Shown here piece by piece: positions 4,939 through 6,118 of a stretch of 6,118 nt of DNA. The notes below the pieces were generated by a model, which was not told the DNA's origin, searched no databases, and was given only the letters and a program-made list of their open reading frames with translations. How positions within the stretch are numbered: position 1 is the first letter of the stretch; each line of letters starts with the position of its first letter. The translations under genes and the position numbers were made by a program. This DNA comes from Planctomycetota bacterium (GTDB lineage Bacteria > Planctomycetota > Phycisphaerae > WQYP01 > JAJZKY01): contig JAJZKY010000306.1 in the NCBI GenBank assembly GCA_021803885.1, positions 1-6,118 of the forward strand, in the 5' to 3' direction.

Positions 4939-6097
4939 GGCGATTGCTTTCTCCCGCCGGCGTCCCGGCGGGTGACGCCATCCACGACCGGGCCGGGCGT
5001 GGATGTTCCGGGTTGTTGCGCGTGCCGTTCACCAGCACGCCCCCGGCGGTATAACGCATGGCGGTGGCGGTGAGATTCATATCGTCCGCCAACGAGCGGG
5101 TGGGAACGATGCCGGCCCCCTGGAGTCTTGCGTGATACGCCCGGACCGCCTCTTCCGGAGAGATTTCGTCATCGGCGATGTGCCGAAGCATCTCCACAAA
5201 TACAAGCTGGTCCTCGGCATGGTTGATCTTCCGTCCGAACAACGCGACGCGGGCCCCGTATTTCTTCGCCTCCGCCAGCAGCTTGAAAGCGTCATAAGTG
5301 GTTCCCTCTCCGCCGCCGAGAATCCCCACGATCACGGATTCATCGTAACGGCACAATTCCTCCATATAACGCGGGCCGTGGTAGACGATCTTGAGAAAAA
5401 TCGGCCGGGATGTTGTCGGCACGCCCGCCAGCAGGCTGCAGATATGGTCATTTACGAACGCCCCGATCAGATCGTCGGCAACGCGATGCGTCGCGGCCGG
5501 AACATTCGGGTCAAACACCTCCAGAAAATGGCGAAACCCTTTGGCTTCGGCTTCCAGCCGGAACTCCTTGTAGCTCTGCATGGTTTGGCGGTCCATCTCG
5601 GGAATGTTGTTGAACGTGACGGAGTACAAACCAAGATTGGCGCCGCGGGATCGTTCCCAGGAAGCGCAGGGCGATTTGCCGGCCTGAATATGATCGATGG
5701 TGGTTGTGGCGAAAGGGCGCGAGGGACTCGCCGCGTAGCCGGCGCCCCGGCACAGGTGAATGTCGGTGGCGTCATTGGCGCGCACCGCCGGAGTGACGCC
5801 GGAGCCTTCAAAGAGCTTTTCCCGGATCGTCAACTGTTCGCTGGTGGAGCAACTCATCAGCATGATGTCGATCAATCCCTGGCGAACGATCCGCCGCATC
5901 CACCCGCGGTATTCCGCCAGGGTGCGGTGCGGAAAACCACCGGATGGCGCGTCCCGCGCCGGTCCGGGGGCGGCTATGCCCAGAGCCATGTCCGCATCTT
6001 TGGCGTCGGCGAGAATAAATGTCTTATGGAAACGCTCTTGGGCGAGCCGGGCGAGTTTTTTGTCGAGCGATTTCTGCATACACGGTTCCGCGGCCAT
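4919..6097 (-). CDS. Class I TIM-barrel aldolase homologue (DeoC/FbaB/LacD/LsrF-like)
   Basis: 392 residues, first gene of the visible operon. Several barrel strands can be placed: FILADAKDADMALG (27-40), IDIMLMSCSTSEQL (76-89), FRHFLEVFDPN (188-198), IFLKIVYHGP (233-242), VIVGILGGGEGTTYDAF (255-271) and GARVALFGRKINHAEDQLVFVEMLRHI (281-307). Lys236 in FLKI is the best candidate for the Schiff-base lysine; the GGGEG and FGRK loops correspond to the phosphate-binding end of FbaB/LsrF-type enzymes, and the EDQ..ML..I..DEISPEEAVRAYH run is typical of that group's last helices. Its role would be cleavage of the kinase product to a triose phosphate plus an aldehyde. The protein is longer than LacD or YihT (about 290-325) and its last ~30 residues look unstructured and lie over hairpin-forming DNA. 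AGGG sits 9 bases before the ATG at 6097. No close characterised relative is recognised. Confidence 0.68.
   Translation of the reverse strand: MAAEPCMQKSLDKKLARLAQERFHKTFILADAKDADMALGIAAPGPARDAPSGGFPHRTLAEYRGWMRRIVRQGLIDIMLMSCSTSEQLTIREKLFEGSGVTPAVRANDATDIHLCRGAGYAASPSRPFATTTIDHIQAGKSPCASWERSRGANLGLYSVTFNNIPEMDRQTMQSYKEFRLEAEAKGFRHFLEVFDPNVPAATHRVADDLIGAFVNDHICSLLAGVPTTSRPIFLKIVYHGPRYMEELCRYDESVIVGILGGGEGTTYDAFKLLAEAKKYGARVALFGRKINHAEDQLVFVEMLRHIADDEISPEEAVRAYHARLQGAGIVPTRSLADDMNLTATAMRYTAGGVLVNGTRNNPEHPRPARSWMASPAGTPAGESNRHDREDL
4953..4972 (-). promoter_or_regulatory. GC-rich hairpin at the ribosome site of the kinase gene
   Basis: CCCGCCGG (4953-4960) and CCGGCGGG (4965-4972) form a perfect 8-bp stem with a 4-base loop. 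On the minus-strand mRNA the 3' side of the stem runs into GGGAG, the only purine-rich site before the kinase ATG at 4938. Since the hairpin lies inside the aldolase coding region, ribosomes finishing the aldolase would open it, so kinase translation is probably coupled. Role inferred. Confidence 0.4.
4979..5005 (-). repeat. Second hairpin in the 3' end of the aldolase gene
   Basis: CATCCACG (4979-4986) and CGTGGATG (4998-5005) form a perfect 8-bp inverted repeat with an 11-base GC-rich loop. It sits seven bases from the hairpin at the kinase ribosome site, within the stretch encoding the odd C-terminal tail of the aldolase. Confidence 0.45.
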
Positions 6098-6118
6098 AGA
6101 ATATCGCCCTGCTTGGTG

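Overview
The window looks bacterial and GC-rich, with no CCA encoded at the 3' end of either tRNA-like gene. The mix of a four-helix-bundle (23S-IVS type) protein, HigBA-type toxin-antitoxin genes and a kinase/aldolase/dehydrogenase operon would fit an environmental bacterium, possibly of the Planctomycetota-Verrucomicrobiota-Kiritimatiellota group. That placement is an impression from protein style, not something the sequence proves.

Left part (1-1009): accessory and partly decayed. It starts inside an XRE-type antitoxin gene that runs in from the left. Next comes a short piece resembling the N-terminus of a tyrosine integrase (396-524), which butts against an inverted piece resembling the C-terminus of an MNT-type nucleotidyltransferase (509-about 625). 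At 783-822 lies a near copy of the 3' end of the tRNA-Pro gene plus its flanking palindrome. A strong promoter with an operator-like inverted repeat closes this part at 967-1003.

Middle part (1010-2374): a complete toxin-antitoxin operon (toxin 1010-1369, antitoxin 1366-1680, ATGA overlap), then a tRNA-Leu-like gene (1695-1807) with a greatly lengthened anticodon arm. On the minus strand follow a four-helix-bundle protein gene (1843-2142), two inverted blocks of an 8-bp degenerate tandem repeat, and an intact tRNA-Pro(GGG) (2299-2374). The tRNA-Pro 3' end and its partial copy at 783-822 are in the same orientation and bracket about 1.5 kb. This is the layout left by an element integrated at a tRNA 3' end, so 783-2312 is read here as a small genomic island carrying the toxin-antitoxin pair, the tRNA-like gene and the four-helix-bundle gene.

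Right part (2459-6097, minus strand): a tight three-gene catabolic operon. In transcription order it encodes a class I (DeoC/FbaB/LacD/LsrF-like) TIM-barrel aldolase homologue, a PfkB-family sugar kinase and an NAD(P)-dependent aldehyde dehydrogenase. The genes overlap by 20 and 4 bases. The logical reading is phosphorylation of a keto-sugar or keto-acid, aldol cleavage to a triose phosphate plus an aldehyde, and oxidation of that aldehyde. The scheme resembles the sulfo-EMP (sulfoquinovose) or inositol pathways, but the substrate cannot be fixed from this window.

The most unusual items are the tRNA-Leu-like gene with a roughly 29-nt extended anticodon arm and C at position 55, the tRNA-Pro attachment-site footprint with a covarying palindrome, the inverted 8-bp repeat blocks beside the four-helix-bundle gene, and the apparently leaderless toxin-antitoxin promoter.
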